From NCBI GenBank assembly GCA_022606425.2, contig JAHDVF020000185.1:124001-188000 (forward strand): a stretch of 64,000 bases of DNA. The letters are read 5' to 3'. Numbering within the stretch: the stretch's first letter is position 1; each line of letters starts with the position of its first letter. This document shows, in pieces, positions 22,544 to 33,129 of the stretch. The translations under genes were made by a program, and so were the position numbers. The notes below the pieces were generated by a model. It saw only the letters and a program-made list of their open reading frames with translations, searched no databases and had not been told where the DNA came from. This stretch comes from Lepidostoma basale. Its lineage: Eukaryota > Arthropoda > Insecta > Trichoptera > Lepidostomatidae.

Positions 22544-22580
22544 CTTTGTATTACAACACTTTTTATTTTTACTGAACTCA

Positions 22581-22612
22581 GACATGTTTCGATTACAAGT
22601 AACCTTTATCAA
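22581..22612 (-). ncRNA. Hammerhead-like core with U3-A8
   Basis: Minus strand: UUGAUAA (22606-22612), extra A, stem II GGUUAC/GUAAUC, GAAAC (22586-22590), AU, GUC (22581-22583). Box I departs from CUGANGA at positions 3 and 8 together (C to U, G to A), which would keep that tertiary base pair. Confidence 0.6.
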
Positions 22613-22638
22613 TGAAAACAAATTTAAATTTGTATTCG

Positions 22639-22670
22639 TTGATAAAGGTTACTTGTAACCGAAACATGTC
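22639..22670 (+). ncRNA. Hammerhead-like core with U3-A8
   Basis: UUGAUAA (22639-22645), extra A, perfect stem II GGUUAC/GUAACC, GAAAC (22661-22665), AU, GUC (22668-22670). It is the mirror copy of the minus-strand core at 22581-22612. Confidence 0.65.
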
Positions 22671-22725
22671 TGAGTTCAGTTAAAATAAGAAGTGTTGTAA
22701 TACAAAGTGTAACTATATTTATTCA

Positions 22726-22805
22726 ACCTATCGCATGTCATGAGAATCAATATAATATATAAAAAACAAATTGTATAGAATAATTGGGTTGAAACGACCG
22801 TAAAC
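22726..22805 (+). mobile_element. tRNA-derived SINE, copy 2, 3' half
   Basis: ACCTATCGCATGTCATGAGA and the following AATTGGGTTGAAACGACC match the 3' part of SINE copies 1, 3 and 4, restoring collinearity with 21992-22124. Confidence 0.75.
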
Positions 22806-23425
22806 AAAAAAATAATAATAATAACGGAAAAATAATAGAAAAAAATATAACAGAAAATTTTGAAATAAATATTGTATGAAGCCTTTAGTGCTCGTAAAAT
22901 GAGTAAATATTTTCTTAACTTCAACGAAAAGTCTTCCGGCAGTTCCTTCAACCCTCATTTCATGAGATTATTCACTGAGCTGTTAGGGCTCTTACAAAAG
23001 ATAACAACTTTTTACCTAGAAATTTATTCAGAAAACAGTTTTAATATACGCAACATGAATATACATAGCTTGTTTACGAACAAGCTGACACTGTCACACT
23101 TGCATGTCTAATGAGAGGCATCAGAGGCCCTGATAGTTTGCAAATTCACAATGTCACATTTGTTTTCGCGGGTGAGTTCACACGGACACGACCGGCGGAG
23201 ACGGCTGTAAGCGCCCGTTTATTAATACCAGAGGGCCCGTCGCTGCCAGGATCTTTCCAATAGTTTGACTTTAATGAGAAATTACAATTTCAATGGGTAC
23301 ACTCTGTATTCAAATTACATGCAGATAATTACATTCAACGATACAACAAGGCGAACGATGAAAAATAATTGTTCGCAGTTTTTTTAGCACCCCATTCAAA
23401 ATTCTTTTAAAATGAACATCTACAG
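22806..23425. other. Unassigned stretch
   Basis: AT-rich, with a GC-rich block at 23190-23255 (GACCGGCGGAGACGG). The frames are small and overlap on both strands. Confidence 0.35.
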
Positions 23426-23431
23426 CTAAAA

Positions 23432-23486
23432 TGCAGAATTGAGGCAGCAAGAGCTACATTCAATAAAATGAAATCACTCTTCTGCA
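23432..23486 (+). pseudogene. LINE F2 fragment, duplicated block
   Basis: GCAGAATTGAGGCAGCAAGA to ATCACTCTTCTGCAAT repeats the block at 23811-23862 with a few changes. The 320 bases between do not belong to F2 and include another AT-rich, A/T-run-bearing insertion (23490-23800). Confidence 0.7.
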
Positions 23487-23810
23487 ATTTCAATTTATTT
23501 GTTTTTTTTAAAATCAAACATTACAGTATATAACCAAAGCGCTTATGACCATATAGGTAGAATACAAAAACAACAAAAAAACAATTTTAAACAGAATATG
23601 TTATACAATTGTGAAATTTTAAAAAACAATATAAGCAATATACAAAAATATAAAAAAAAACCAATGAAGTAATTAGAAACATTATGAAGAACAACACATT
23701 ATTTAAGAGATAGATGTTTTCTGATGGTAGCCTCATTATCGTGAAAAATGTCCACATCCGAAGAGATGCGGTTTAAAAGAATTATTGCCCTGCCCACGGG
23801 AATTAATGCA

Positions 23811-24325
23811 GAATTGAGGCAGCAAGAGCTACGTTTAACAAAATTATATCACTCTTCTGCAATGATAACGTAAACTTGAAACTCCGCCAGAGAATGATCA
23901 AATGCTATGTGTGGTCTGTTTTATTGTACGGATGTGGAACGTGGACCTTGAAAGTTAACTCAATGAACAGACTGGAAGCATTTGAAATGTGGCTCCATCG
24001 CCGAATGCTCAGAGTTCCCTGGACAGAAATGCTCACCAATACCGAAGTCCCGAGGCGAACTAGAGTTGACAGGGAACTGTTATCAACTATCAAGGTTCGA
24101 AAGATTTCACATCTGGGTCATATACTGGATGGCGAAATGTACCACCTTCTCCAACTGATATTTGAGGGGAAAATTGAAGGACGCTGAGGGCCCGGCAGGA
24201 GACAAATGTCCTGGGTGCGAAACGCGAGGGAGTGGACCGGCATCCGAAGTGTGGAGGAGCGGTTCCGAGCGGCGCAGGACAGGGACAGGTTCGCCGAGGT
24301 GATTATTTATCTGACCCATCGCCTT
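23811..24325 (+). pseudogene. LINE family F2 3' copy
   Basis: The plus-strand frame (23876-24187) reads KLRQRMIKCYVWSVLLYGCG, TWTLKVNSMNRLEAFEMWLH, RRMLRVPWTEMLTNTEVPRR, VRKISHLGHILDGEMYHLLQ, then a stop at GR*. Coding similarity continues past it as RRQMSWVRNAREWTGI, VEERFRAAQDRDRFAEVI. The N-terminal RT domain is missing. It is the longest open F2 frame here. Confidence 0.85.
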
Positions 24326-24379
24326 ACATAATATAATAATAATAAATTAGATAATTTGAAGAACGCCATTTACGAGATA

Positions 24380-24920
24380 CGTATATGAAATAATCATCTC
24401 AAGGGCGCTGTAGAAAATGCTTCGTTTTATGAACTAGTTAAAGAAAAAACATATTTAGTATGAGGGCAGCACCAGCCGATCGACATTTACATTAGGAAAT
24501 GATAATTTGAAAAGGTGTGTTTTGAGTCTCGATCTAAACTCTGACTGATCTCAATGCACTTGAGGTCTGCTGGATGATTGTTCCAGGGTGGAAGGCCGGG
24601 TACCGCGAAGGCTCGGTAGCCAAAGTTGTGCGAGAACAGCGTTTTGGCACAGTTAATCTACAGATCGCAGAAGACTTATCTGATCGCAATGTAGACTGTC
24701 TGACCTTCAAGATCTCGTTGATGCAGAGTTCAGATATGAGTTATATGCTGGTGCCATTCCATGCAACGCCTTAAAGACCATCCAGCAGAGCTTGTATTAT
24801 ATCCTTTCTGGACATTTCAGCCAATGGAGCTTCTTAAGATGCTGTGTTAAATGACAACTGGTAGATCCGTTGTCCCACACAAGTCCACACCCAGATATCT
24901 GAATTTTCCCACCTCACGTT
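24380..24920 (-). pseudogene. CR1/L2-like LINE (F10) 3' fragment
   Basis: The minus strand reads LHWLKCPERI, YKLCWMVFKALHGMAPAYNS, several stops, then EFRSRLKTHLFKLSF. The LHWLP..RI..K...FKALHG.AP.Y and LKTHLF blocks are typical of CR1/L2-type LINE C-termini. Its 3' UTR (24335-24420, CTCAAGGGCGC and AATAATAATAA) is shared with 49262-49420. The exact clade is uncertain. Confidence 0.75.
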
Positions 24921-24924
24921 GCAA

Positions 24925-25950
24925 TATTTATATATTAAAATTATTAATTTCATAATTACCTTAAATACAAAGCAAAAAATGATCGTGCTGTATACATTTT
25001 AAGTGTATCAATTAATTCAAAGCGCCTGATTTTAAAGTGTTTACCTAAGCATAAAATGTTGTTGGAAGCAGTTAACATTTGGCTTGTTTATCCAAATGGA
25101 AGATATGACGGCTTCATTTTGTCACAGCAGTTTAAACAAATTTGACACATTTAACAACCTCGGGGCCCTCATCAATATTCATGAACAAATAGTGGAGGAA
25201 GCTGTGGCGCAGCGAGTAAACTCCCAGCAACCCTTAAATTTATTTCTACCCTATTGAAATTTCATTTATTCAGTATTTGTGATATTAATGGGTTGTGTGC
25301 ATTCATTTAGAATGTAGACATTCAATAAATTCTTATTGTATGACCATTTTATTAGATAAGTGAAAAATTAACATTTGGCGTTAGATGCGATGTTGTGTCC
25401 ACGCGTTTGTTTTATACTCTACTTTATACGAAATTGTTTTTTAAGCTGCTGCTGGTCCCAAGTCCAGATAAAGAAGGAGGGTTTATCGCAGGACTAATTA
25501 TTCTGCATGGTAAAAAAACACAAGATTACGAACACCATCACAATCCTATTGGAACTCGGACTCCCCAATGAATAGTCTAGGTAAAAACATAAGGATCAAC
25601 GATTGGAGGAAACAGGAAAAATCTGGAGAATAAAGAGGGATGGCCAAGGACAAGAGCAGGTGAAGGAGGCCAAATCCCACACCGGAATGTAGCTTCGGGA
25701 AGAAAAAGATGGGCTATGGAAAACTTCAGGTGTTCTAAATAGGTATCTCCCCTCAATATTCAAAATCTATTACCCAGCAAACAGTGTTAGCTGTGCCAGT
25801 GAATATCTGGGGATGATATGTATATAACATTCGCTATTTGAGCGTGAGGTAATTTTTTTTAGGGCAGGGGGATGCTTTAAATTGTTGTACTCGTATATTA
25901 TAAAAGCACAGACAATAATATTTATAATACCCACGCTTCCAACACTTAGT
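24925..25950. other. Unassigned stretch
   Basis: Nothing recognisable. 25500-25740 is less AT-rich and purine-rich, perhaps an old LINE, but no motif survives. Confidence 0.35.
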
Positions 25951-25954
25951 TTAA

Positions 25955-26165
25955 TAATTAATACTAATGAAAACGTCAGTTTTCTAGTAGTTTTATTATA
26001 TTTTATGGGAACTATATGTTAATTGACATTAGATAAAGCCTTAGAAGGGTGAAACATGTCATTCCCATAAAATATAATAAAACTACTAGAAAACTGACGT
26101 TTTCATTCGTATTAATTATTTAATATGGAGTTTTACATCATTGTGTAAGAAACAATAAACTTTAA
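25955..26165. repeat. HHR family D palindrome
   Basis: ACGTCAGTTTTCTAGTAGTT and its complement face each other around 26040. The right arm holds a decayed hammerhead (UAGAUAA, GCCUUAGAAGGGU, GAAACAUGUC at 26030-26060) followed by the full D body. Confidence 0.7.
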
Positions 26166-26169
26166 TTTA

Positions 26170-26735
26170 ACAGATTACTCACTGAATGTAAAAAGTAGTA
26201 TTTAATCTAGTGGTAGCATAGGAGGAGAGATTTTAATAAAAGCAATACATTGACTATCTTTTCTTCTTTGTTTCAGCCTGTTGTTGGCGTCCAATCCTGG
26301 ACAGTGGCCTCTTCTTGTATTTTCCATTCTGTTCGATCTCGAGGTACGACGAAAACGAATAAAAAATACGAAATATTTTAGCCCTAATGACCGATAAAGC
26401 CATGTCCCAATAGTATGATAAGTTGTTACTCTCTAGTCGGCGATGTTTTCGACATTGACTTTAATTCATAATGGAAACTCCCCCATAGTATTAAATTAGT
26501 TATTATCCGTAATACAGAGAGTATTTTGCAATGGTGAAGTTGCTTGTAGCCACAACTTTATCGTGTATATTCACGGGGTAACATTGCAGAACTGGGATGA
26601 TAAGGAAATACAATTTTTGGAGTGAGTTTGTTATTTTACAAATGTATGGATGCATACCAAGTGATAATTTGATATATAAATTTTAAATAATGTTAATTCA
26701 TTTGTGTTACACTTTATTTGTTTTTTAGAACCAAC
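26170..26735. other. Unassigned stretch
   Basis: 26270-26345 looks like a short antisense LINE end (GGCGTCCAATCCTGGACAGT), too short to place. The rest is unassigned. Confidence 0.35.
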
Positions 26736-26830
26736 TAGTTTCGTTCCCACGGGAGTTTTTCAAGGGTAACAAAACAAACAGTTTGTTTTGTTACCTTGAC
26801 GAAGACGGGAGCGAACCCTTTTGTTTATAA
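26736..26830. repeat. Decayed HHR palindrome
   Basis: The left side has AACTAGTTTCGTTCCCACGG (minus-strand GAAAC...GUU) and the right side UUGACGA, AGACGGGAGC and GAACC on the plus strand, joined by AACAAACAGTTTGTTT. Both cores are damaged. Confidence 0.5.
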
Positions 26831-26938
26831 AAAAATATTGAGAGATATAAAAACAAATAACACAGATGTTTTAAGTTATTTTAAATAAATCCACACTACA
26901 AAGCAAGTGCTTCGTATTATTATTTATTGTGAGTATAA

Positions 26939-27745
26939 AAGCCGTGCCACACTGTTTAAATAAGCTCTCCACATCGGTCTCCACCAGCGGCTTAAAACTG
27001 TGTAGACACTTGTTTTAAACGAAAATTTGTTTGACCTTTGTGGACGGACGCGCATAGTAGCGTGTGGATCCACCGTTCCACACGCATTCCACATGTGGGG
27101 CTGTGGATTCCACCAGTCAAGGTCAGTTGCATAGCGGCGTCGCACAGTGTTTAAGTTCGCAATATTACGAGCTACTTTTCATTATTCTGTAAAATTATTA
27201 TTTTGAAATTTTTATTCTTATAAAATTTATATGTCTGTTAACTTCTACGATAGAAACACATATATCTGTCTGTCTCTCTCTGTCTTTACATAAAGTAGGT
27301 ATTTGAATAGCGCATTTCGTAAGATTTTTTTTAATATGAAACCGTAAAAGGCCCTTTGCAGCTCGACCTTGAGCATAAAGATAGAAATAGAAGTATTTTT
27401 TTAATTTTGAATATTAAATTCATAGGTTCATCAATCGGTTAGCGGCGAAACAATACGAGTGAACCGGTTTTGTTGTTGCATCCAATTAGGTAGGTAATTT
27501 AGGGGTTGAAATTTATTGTGTGAACTGGACGATTAATACTCTTCCCTAAACACTTATAATTATCCATTTCCATGTCATTGGGTTTTTACCAAAAGTAACT
27601 CGTAATATCGCACCCTGAAACACTGTGCATCGGTGGAGTGCGGACGTATACGAAAAAAGTGTCTACTGTGGATGCCACACCAACCGTGGGCTCCACAAAG
27701 GTGACCCCTGTGGAGAGCTTGTTTCAAACAGTGTGGCACGGCCTT
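26939..27745. mobile_element. MITE L, copy 2, carrying MITE N
   Basis: The ends AAGCCGTGCCACACTGTTT and CAGTGTGGCACGGCCTT match copy 1 (389-670). About 480 bp in the middle (27142-27628) do not belong to L and form another element. A clean target duplication is not visible at the outer edges. Confidence 0.75.
27142..27628. mobile_element. MITE N (487 bp) nested in MITE L
   Basis: GCACAGTGTTTAAGTTCGCA at the left and its near complement ending ACACTGTGC at the right (CTCGTAATATCGCACCCTGA) form imperfect terminal inverted repeats of about 33 bases. No coding. Confidence 0.6.
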
Positions 27746-28247
27746 AATTGATTAAGGAGAAAAATAAAACAATAAATATCTTTCGTATGAAGCACTTAAT
27801 TTGTGGTGTACCATTATTAAATACAATCATGATACACTTTAAGTATTTGTACCTAAACCAATTTATTTGGTAACACCACGGGGTTTCGCTCCCGCCGGAG
27901 CTTAACAATAAATATCGTATAAAAATATAATATTGTTATTTGAAATTTCATGGTAGAAGTTCATTGTAAATAATGAAAATAAAAAAGCCCAGAAGATGAC
28001 AGTGAGTTGCCGAAACCGGTCGAAGGCACAAACATCAGTGAATTTTAATTAAATATAAATCTAGAAAAATATATTTTACAACTTTTTATTTTCATTATAA
28101 ATATCCTAGGTTATATTACAAATGTATTTCTAGATAAAACTAATACTTAAACAATTGTATTATTTGGCAAGATTGTATACTTTTGGAATACGTTCTTTTA
28201 TAGAAGGTTCTTTTATTGCTTACTTATATCCTGTGAAGTGTTTTAGC
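27746..28247. other. Unassigned stretch with two hammerhead remnants
   Basis: 27885-27910 (minus) has stem II GCUCC/GGAGC, GAAAC, CCC, GU with box I lost. 27995-28035 (plus) is a family H3 remnant (GAAACCGGUCGAAGGC). Confidence 0.4.
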
Positions 28248-28345
28248 GTCCAATTATTTATTCAATGCTCCTCCATCCTGCGCCTTTTGCTTTCACCATT
28301 CCGATTCGCCTAACCTAGCCAGATCAGCCAGAACATTATCCATAG
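28248..28345 (-). pseudogene. LINE F5 3' scrap
   Basis: The complement of the end of the F5 copy at 39690-39985: ARLGESEW and KAQDGGA-type coding read backwards. Only about 90 bases remain. Confidence 0.6.
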
Positions 28346-28429
28346 TAATAATGAATGTAAATCATATTTAATAATTTTATTTCAGCGTTCGTATTCGATC
28401 TTCGACAGGAGAATCAAACAATGTTGTTT

Positions 28430-28545
28430 TATTTTTTATTTCTTGAACAATGGTGCAAAACTCTACATCAAACATTTGATTATCTTATATAGGCGAAACA
28501 TGTCATTCTTCTTGAAAACAGATGTTTTCATTCGTAATAATGTTG
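28430..28545 (+). repeat. HHR family D scrap
   Basis: The core is partly preserved (UUGAUUA, then AUAUAGGC, GAAAC, AU, GUC at 28475-28506), with a shortened stem II. An inverted D-body block (TTCTTGAACAATGGTGCAAA) lies on its left. Confidence 0.5.
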
Positions 28546-28719
28546 TTTTATTGGTTGGGTCTGGAGTGAAATCGGCACTGCAAATGTGTGATGCACTTTT
28601 AAGATATTTTCATTAATCAATCAATTAAATTTTAATAAAACAAGAACATCAAATTTTAACAGTAATTTTAATTTTCATTAAATAAGTGAGAACTTATTGA
28701 ACCTGAATGTAGTCTGCAA

Positions 28720-28795
28720 GAGAGTATCGTGGAAGTATAAATGGAGGAGGTCATTGTTGTGTGTCACACGGGAATAGGCTGAAGAAGCGATAAAT
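28720..28795 (+). pseudogene. LINE F6 3' scrap
   Basis: The bases GAGGAGGTCATTGTTGTGTG and CACGGGAATAGGCTGAAGAA match the end of the F6 copy at 13195-13368. No frame remains. Confidence 0.45.
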
Positions 28796-29334
28796 TATTT
28801 TTACTTAATAAATTTAATAGTTTTATATCTTCGAGTGTTGGTTTCAACATGATTTAAAACATATCTACTCAGTTTCGCTTTTTAGCAAGAATGCTCCTTT
28901 AAGTATGATCGTTACGTTTCCGTGTAGGTCGTAGATGAAAGCTATTTTCCATAGACGAACTGCCGAGCTGAACAGTAAAGAAATTTATTTGTTGTCTAAC
29001 TTTGAACTGAGTTACTCAATTAAGGTACACTCTGGAAGCGAATGAGAGTTTTGAAACGCTGGGGGCTACTGAAGCCAGATACAGCGAAGGATAATCACCC
29101 GGTCTCACAAAATCCCTTGTATAATAAATATTGTATCCTTATAAAAAACAAACAAATAAAATATGTTTTGATCCTGATGGCGACATTCACCCATTGGTGA
29201 GATTATTTACAAACTAACCAACTTGCTTAACCTTTCCGGTATTGCATTTTTTTGAACCCAACAAAATAATTAAATTTCAAATCATATGATTTCATCATAA
29301 GAGAAAATATTGATTAAATTATTTTTTAATTTAG
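28796..29334. other. Unassigned stretch
   Basis: Nothing recognisable. Confidence 0.35.
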
Positions 29335-29905
29335 GAAGTATGTTTAGAAAATATGGGAGAGTGGAGAAGGTATTGAAAGAAGGGTTGGGACAGGCAACAG
29401 AGTAAATGGTAATCGCAAACAAAAACCTATCCAAAAAAGCAAAGATGGCAGTGCATAATGGTGTTCTTGTGCCAACCTTTATGTATGGAAGTGAAGCATG
29501 GATCTGGCAAAAGCAGGATGAAAGTAGAATTAATGCAGTAGAAATTAGATCTCTAATGTGTGTAAATATGTATATGATAGAATGTCAAATGCAAGTATAA
29601 AAAGTGAATGTGGTGCGAATGAAAGTGTAATGAACAAAATAATTAAGATGTTTTGGACACATGGAAAGAATGAGTGAAGAAGGTATATGTAAACGACGTG
29701 AACGGAGGTAGAAATAGAGGAAGACCGAGGAAAACGTGGCACGATCAAATCAATCAAATATTAAATATCGGTCACGACGTGCGTGCATGACAAGGTGTAT
29801 GAATGTAGAGGACTCGAGAGAAGTGTGTCAGGACAGAAAAGTGTGGCGTTCCATTTTTTCTGCCTACCCCTCCGGGGAGACGGCGTGAAGGTTAGTTGGT
29901 TAATT
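29335..29905 (+). pseudogene. LINE F1 (RTE-like) 3' copy
   Basis: The frame 29406-29600 reads MVIANKNLSKKAKMAVHNGV, LVPTFMYGSEAWIWQKQDES, INAVEIRSL, then a frameshift. Later GRNRGRPRKTWHDQ and the standard GACGGCGTGA end are readable in other frames. This copy extends further 5' than most, into the GVLVPTLMYG region. Confidence 0.8.
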
Positions 29906-30002
29906 CATCTATATAAAACTGTACGTTTTTAATAGTGTATTATCCAGTTTCGTTCAAATTTAATCAAATTAAAAATTACATACATTCCGATATTTGACAT
30001 TT

Positions 30003-30375
30003 TTCTTCTCTTTTTCGATGGAGCTACAGTCCAAATTGAGCCTCGGCCTCCTTCAAATTTTGCTTTCATCTCCTGCTGTTCCTAGCCACCGTCTTACAAT
30101 TTTTAACTTAATCTCAAAGCTGTGCTGCATCTTTATTTACATCGTCCTTCCACCTCAGACAAGATCTTTCAATATTATTTCTATTCCCCTAATGTCCAGT
30201 CATTTTTAATCTAAGGAGTCTATTGCGATTCTGAAAGTTTCATAAATGTTGTACGATTCTTCATTTCGTCTTATGCGCCACTCTTCTCCATCCTTCACGG
30301 GACCACATAATCGGCGAAGAACTCTCCTTTCAAATATATCCAGTGCTTCAGCGGATTTCGGCTTTACACAATAAT
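30003..30375 (-). pseudogene. LINE F4 3' copy
   Basis: Minus-strand F4, highly diverged: the complement of the 3' end (TTCGATGGAGCTACAGTCCA) through the WRIRRN and KDGEEW regions (30250-30310). Many stops. Confidence 0.65.
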
Positions 30376-30399
30376 TTCGATCTCTTGTTGATTTTCAAT

Positions 30400-30425
30400 G
30401 ATGACATAACATAACATAACATAAC
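30400..30425. repeat. ATAAC tandem repeat
   Basis: About five units of ACATA/CATAA in tandem, directly beside the SINE 3' end. Confidence 0.7.
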
Positions 30426-30925
30426 ATTTTTTTAAGTATGCAACATGTAGTTTGAACCCAACAACTGTACACAATTTTTAATTGTATCTCAATAGAGACG
30501 AAGATGCAAACTGGAAACTGAATATGGTTGATCAAGGTGCTTACAGGACTTATGACCTGTCATTGGTTGGGTTAAGCGCACGCTTTATGTAATTACAACA
30601 CTCCCCATTCCACCTATTTCTTTATGACCATGTAAGATAAACTTTTGGAGGTTGTATATATGTTACAAATCTATGGGTGAAATCCAGTATTCGTATACAA
30701 GTATAAGTATACATTCACAAAAAATATTTGTATACAATTTTATTTTAACCTCATGACATGTGATAGGAAGCTGATCTATCGCCATTTTATTGTCATTTTA
30801 TTGTCACAAGAACTCACACCAGACCAATGACAGTGTAGCAGTCACACTACCATCGCTGGAAATCAAACCCAGGACCTTCGATATGCCAGTCAGGGTTCTT
30901 ACCACTCTGCCACGAAGGTCGACTT
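30426..30925 (-). mobile_element. tRNA-derived SINE, copy 3, interrupted
   Basis: The minus strand has the head at about 30840-30922, with the B-box region decayed to a form of GGTTTGATTTCC and the A-box-like TGGCAGAGTGG intact. The body ACAATAAAATGGCGATAG is present, and the 3' part is split by A/B-type repeat at about 30479-30728. TGTA(C/T)ACAATTTT is found at both edges of the split. Confidence 0.75.
30479..30728. mobile_element. MITE A/B fragment inside SINE copy 3
   Basis: It starts with the A terminus (TTGTATCTCAATAGAGACGA) and about 170 bases of A, then switches near 30665 to the B end (GAAATCCAGTATTCGTATAC). The apparent 13-base flanking repeat may be partly SINE and partly B sequence, so the mechanism is uncertain. 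Confidence 0.6.
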
Positions 30926-30929
30926 ATGC

Positions 30930-31424
30930 GATGACAGCATCGATGAGTATTTTTTTAGTCTACATAGCACACATATACGAATATTGCATTTTATTTTTAA
31001 GAAGATTTAAGTCACACGCTAAAAACTCCAGGTACTAAAAAGAACAAACTGTGATGTTTGAAGCAAAATCAGTCTAGTAATTTTTGAGTCCACTTGGAAC
31101 ACATATACGAACATTGCCTTAGTAATATATAGTTGATGAAGCCTAATATTCATAACTAGCAAATTGCATTGTGTGTACTAAAAGCATGATTGAATTTTCT
31201 CTTTAAAGGCGGTATTTCTAATACGCAGTCCTACTAGACTAAGATGCTGTACTGATGAAAAAGGCAAATACTCAAAGAAAGGAAACTCTCAGACAGCAAA
31301 GTCATACCAGCACATTGAAGGCAGGGCCGCACACACCGTATAAATAATATAATGTTATAAATAATGCTTTTGAGGGTAAGTATTTTAAAACAATAAATTT
31401 GTTGTTTTTATCAATTTTATCAAT
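30930..31424. other. Unassigned stretch
   Basis: Nothing recognisable. Confidence 0.35.
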
Positions 31425-31926
31425 CTCTTCTGCAATGATAACGTAAACTTGAAACACCACCAGAGAATGATCAAATGCTATGTGTGGTCTGTTTTATTGT
31501 ACGGGTGTGAAACTTGGACCCTGAAAGTTAACTCAATGAACAGACTGGAAGCATTTGAAATGTGGCTCCATCGCTGAATGCTCAGAGTTCCCTGGACAGA
31601 CATGGTTACCAATACTGAGGTCCTGAGGCGAGCTAGAGTTGACAGGGAATTGTTATCAACTATCAAGGTTTGAAAGATCTTACATCTGGGTCACATACTG
31701 TGTGGGGAAAAGTACCACCTTCTCCAACTGATATTAGAGGGAAAAATTGAGGGACGCCGAGGGCCCGGAAGAAGACAAATGTCCTGGACTGCGAAACGTA
31801 GGGGAGTGGACCGGCATCCGAAGTGTGGAGGAGCTGTTCCGAGCGGCGCAGGACAGGGACAGGTTCGCAGAGGTAATCGCCAACGTTGGGGGGACCCGTC
31901 AGGGCACTTGAAGAAGAAGAAGAAGG
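31425..31926 (+). mobile_element. LINE F2 insertion (502 bp)
   Basis: ATCAAT lies on both sides (31419-31424, 31927-31932). The plus strand encodes F2 with stops: HQRMIKCYVWSVLLYGCETW, LKVNSMNRLEAFEMWLHR, a stop, MLRVPWTDMVTNTEVLRRAR, later RGPGRRQMSW and EELFRAAQDRDRFAEVI, GGTRQGT and a stop, then a GAA tail. It is 5'-truncated. Confidence 0.85.
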
Positions 31927-31932
31927 ATCAAT

Positions 31933-32394
31933 AAAAAATGTGTATTTTATATTTCTAATTCTAATAAAATCGTAAAATTTTCATATAAAATTATATTCTA
32001 TGATAACGATCAACGTTGCTTACAAAATACCTTATTATTAAGATGAAAGACCCGGAAAATGAACAAGTTCGAACCAACGTGTCTTGTATTTGAAACTGGT
32101 TTGAAATTAAAACACTTATAATTTATTATTAAGAGTAAAATGTGAGTCCTATTTAATATAAATGTGATTTTTTATATATTTTTTTTCATTTGTAACCCAG
32201 TCTGTATGTCAAACAGGTGGTCTTGATATCCTGTTGAAGTTCTGGAAACAATTATAAGACTATATGCTAAAATGAAATGGTGTTAGAAAAGAAAACATTA
32301 GAGTTTTTATTTTAAAATGTTAAACTATGAATGGGAAAACAAATTATTATGTTAATATTAATAAAATAATTTGAAGAAATATTGCTTCTTACTA
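31933..32394. other. Unassigned stretch
   Basis: Nothing recognisable. Confidence 0.35.
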
Positions 32395-32465
32395 ACTAAC
32401 TAACTAACTAACCATCACGCCGTCTCTCCGAAGGGGTAGGCAGAAAGAATGGACTGCCGCACCTT
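32395..32465 (-). pseudogene. LINE F1 3'-end scrap
   Basis: The complement of the GTTA tail (five units) and the F1 terminus (CATCACGCCGTCTCTCCGAA, GGACTGCCGCAC). No more of the element is present. Confidence 0.75.
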
Positions 32466-32794
32466 TCACTGCTTCTTACTTGTTTTAATAATAATAAGTG
32501 CATGTTAGGGTGTCCCTTATATGGGCAAATTTTTTTGTTTTTGGATTATTGAAATGCATACCACCTAATTGTGTTGAATAGTCTACTAGTTACCCAAATA
32601 CCGAATTTCAACTTCCTACGTTAATTCTAACCCGTGCTGACTTGCCCTCAAAGTTTTAGAAAATAGCTGCTTTAAGTGTCTCTTAAATGTAGATGATCAA
32701 TTTAAACCATTATGTTAGATAAATATTGATGAAAACATATATTTATATAATGCTTTTCTTGGAATTATCAAAAAAGATCCAAATCTATATTTAT

Positions 32795-33125
32795 TTAGTT
32801 AGATATTTCCTCTTCAAAGTCTATTTTTTTACAGTCTGGGTAAATTTTTCTATGTTCTTGCAACCAACATAATATGAACAGCTTATGTTCTTCATCTGCG
32901 GTAGTCAAATTATGAAAGTCTGTCATTAGATTAACAGCTCTTTCAGCTGTGTCATTAACTGCTTTTAAGCTAGTAACCTTCTTTTTAGCTTCAACAAACG
33001 CCACGCTGTCTTTCTATGAAGATACAATTTCTTGAAGGAAACTACTATCACATTCAAGAGCATCGGCGTGTGTGATATCGAATAAATTATCTAATTCAGG
33101 TTAAGTCCTGAATCTTCTTGCTATT
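32795..33125 (-). pseudogene. Unrecognised protein remnant
   Basis: The minus-strand frame 32795-33004 reads FVEAKKKVTSLKAVNDTAER, AVNLMTDFHNLTTADEEHKL, then DCKKIDFEEEISN and a stop. Upstream across one stop (33005-33125) the same frame continues LDNLFDITHADALECDSSFL, QEIVSS. This composition is protein-like and charged, unlike chance frames here. I do not recognise the family. It may be an unplaced transposon or an old gene, and it appears broken. Confidence 0.5.
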
Positions 33126-33129
33126 TTTT

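Larger units (their letters stand above)
22125..22725. mobile_element. HHR palindromic element inserted in the SINE
   Basis: Arms of about 75 bases (22545-22615 and 22640-22715) are inverted around TTTAAATTTG. Each arm carries a hammerhead-like core (22581-22612 minus, 22639-22670 plus). The outer block AGTTACACTTTGTATTACAA also occurs in inverse at both ends. It is itself interrupted by LINE F4 (22202-22543). A decayed relative is at 52945-53125. Confidence 0.75.

Noticed and set aside
30400..30425. CRISPR-like or regulatory tandem array
   Set aside because: Only five 5-base units; a simple microsatellite.
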